From positions 1 through 7,258 of the forward strand of contig JBAXAO010000054.1 of NCBI GenBank assembly GCA_037142435.1: a stretch of DNA of 7,258 nucleotides. The letters are read 5' to 3'. The stretch's first letter is position 1, and the number at the start of each line of letters is the position of its first letter. The notes beneath the pieces were generated by a model. It searched no databases. It was given only the letters and a program-made list of their open reading frames with translations, and was not told the origin of the DNA. The stretch comes from CAIMZW01 sp037142435. GTDB taxonomy: Bacteria > Actinomycetota > Actinomycetes > Nanopelagicales > Nanopelagicaceae. Of this stretch, positions 6,692-7,258 are shown piece by piece. Position numbers and translations under genes: made by a program.

Positions 6692-6702
6692 GTAATAATT
6701 AC
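6692..6702. promoter_or_regulatory. Palindrome at the predicted transcription start, possible operator
   Basis: GTAAT-A-ATTAC is a perfect 11-bp palindrome directly at the predicted start point of the rightward promoter. The half-site AGGTAATA overlapping it (6690-6697) recurs at 6721-6728, and AGGTAA also occurs at 6636-6641 near the candidate pil -35. The arms TAATTGC (6682-6688) and GCAATTA (6715-6721) form a wider inverted repeat around it. Regulator unknown; AT-richness makes chance possible. Confidence 0.3.
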
Positions 6703-6746
6703 TTTCGTGAATAAGCAATTAGGTAATAGAGAGTTAGGAAATATAA

Positions 6747-7190
6747 ATGGTTTGGTCCGCACCGAGGGAAATTGAAATCAGCAATATTCTGAATCAGATA
6801 AAAACGATCGCGATCGTTGGCATCTCTGCCAATCCGGAACGGGCAAGTAACGCAGTTGCAAAATATTTACTGGCTAGTACTGACTATGAAATCTATTTTG
6901 TTAATCCAACGATCGACGAAGTCTTCGGTTCACCGGTCTATCCAACTCTTGCTGATCTTCCCGTGCAGATCGATTTAGTTGATGTCTTTAGAAATAGTTC
7001 AGAATTGCCGCAGGTGTTCAAGCAAGCACAATCTATTAATCCGAAAGTGATTTGGACTCAATTGGGTTTGGTAAATCGCGAATTAGCGGAGAGCGCTTCA
7101 TCTACGGGGCTGCAAGTTGTTATGGACAAGTGTTTAAAAATTGAGCATGAAAAAAGAGCGACCAAGTTACTCGGTCGCTCTTTTCCTTAA
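6747..7190 (+). CDS. CoA-binding domain protein, YccU family
   Basis: 147 aa, similar in length to E. coli YccU (about 137 aa). It is a single Rossmann-like CoA_binding domain, as found in succinyl-CoA synthetase alpha subunits but free-standing. Visible motifs are IAIVGISANPERASNAVAKY (21-40, nucleotide-binding loop), VNPT (52-55), DLVDVFRNSSELPQV (76-90), VIWTQLGLVN (101-110) and the family signature MDKCLKIEH (126-134). A cytosolic role binding CoA or an acyl-CoA is expected from the family; the biological function is not established. The ATG is preceded by AGGA at 7 nt spacing. The gene is transcribed away from the pil operon from a shared 257-bp intergenic region. The C-terminus after the signature (about 13 residues) is encoded by the terminator stem-loop. 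No functional link to pili is evident. Confidence 0.9.
   Translation: MVWSAPREIEISNILNQIKTIAIVGISANPERASNAVAKYLLASTDYEIYFVNPTIDEVFGSPVYPTLADLPVQIDLVDVFRNSSELPQVFKQAQSINPKVIWTQLGLVNRELAESASSTGLQVVMDKCLKIEHEKRATKLLGRSFP
7150..7184. terminator. Intrinsic terminator inside the 3' end of the CoA-binding gene, probably bidirectional
   Basis: GAGCGACC (7156-7163) pairs perfectly with GGTCGCTC (7173-7180) around a 9-nt loop; the flanking A and T runs extend the stem to 12 bp (7152-7163 / 7173-7184). The plus strand has TTTT followed by CC and TT. The minus strand has six T's after the stem (A's at 7150-7155), an even better tail. The stem lies before the TAA stop codon at 7188-7190, so it is translated as part of the protein. 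Confidence 0.85.
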
Positions 7191-7203
7191 ACAGATTTCG
7201 CTA

Positions 7204-7258
7204 TTACATACCTGCTGGGGTGCACTTCGTATCCGAAGCAGGTCCAACGATTACCTGT
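7204..7258 (-). CDS. Possible 3' end of a convergent gene (runs off right edge)
   Basis: On the minus strand an open frame enters from the right edge and ends at TAA (7206-7204), reading QVIVGPASDTKCTPAGM. The bidirectional terminator directly downstream in its direction supports a convergent gene ending here. However, only 17 codons are visible, another minus frame is also open, and the product cannot be identified. Confidence 0.35.
   Translation of the reverse strand, partial: QVIVGPASDTKCTPAGM

Noticed and set aside
7210..7243. Nested inverted repeats ACCTGC/GCAGGT and CTTCG/CGAAG near the right edge
   Set aside because: Short arms that overlap each other by one base and no T-tail; they likely fall in the coding end of a convergent gene, so a riboswitch or terminator call is not supported.
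1..7258. tRNA, rRNA, CRISPR array, insertion sequence or phage attachment site
   Set aside because: No cloverleaf, direct-repeat array, transposase or terminal inverted repeats were seen; coding and short intergenic sequence account for the window.

Overview
The window looks like a piece of an actinobacterial chromosome with moderate GC content (roughly 45-50% by eye). A small-genome freshwater actinobacterium would fit. This placement is inferred from the style of the prepilin signals (GETLVEVIVA type), from the PilX-like protein resembling actinobacterial pilus proteins as I remember them, and from base composition; no phylogenetic marker is present.

Positions 1-6489, minus strand, hold one tightly packed operon for a type IV pilus (or type II secretion-like pseudopilus). 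In transcription order it encodes the extension ATPase PilB, the inner-membrane platform protein PilC, a PilV/GspI-like minor pilin, a PilW/GspJ-like minor pilin, a PilX/GspK-like large minor pilin, and the start of a further pilin with a classical FSLVE N-terminus that runs off the left edge. Every junction is an overlap or a gap of 0-2 nt, so the genes are probably co-transcribed and translationally coupled. PilB would drive polymerisation through PilC. The V-W-X set would form the priming and tip complex, and the FSLVE pilin could be another minor subunit or the fibre subunit.

The most interesting content is in the minor pilins. A beta-rich module of about 70 residues occurs three times, once in the V-like and twice in the W-like protein. 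The V-like protein also carries a putative Ig (He_PIG-like) domain. These modules appear inserted into otherwise ordinary short pilin scaffolds. The X-like protein is 518 aa, has 12 cysteines and lacks Glu at position +5. Together they suggest an enlarged, possibly adhesive pilus tip.

Positions 6490-6746 are a divergent intergenic region. It holds the pilB ribosome-binding site, a perfect 8-bp hairpin in the presumed pil leader, a candidate extended -10 promoter for the rightward gene, and a palindrome plus repeated AGGTAA half-sites.

Positions 6747-7190, plus strand, encode a small YccU-type CoA-binding protein. A strong, probably bidirectional intrinsic terminator lies inside its last codons. 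The final 70 bases may hold the 3' end of a convergent minus-strand gene.
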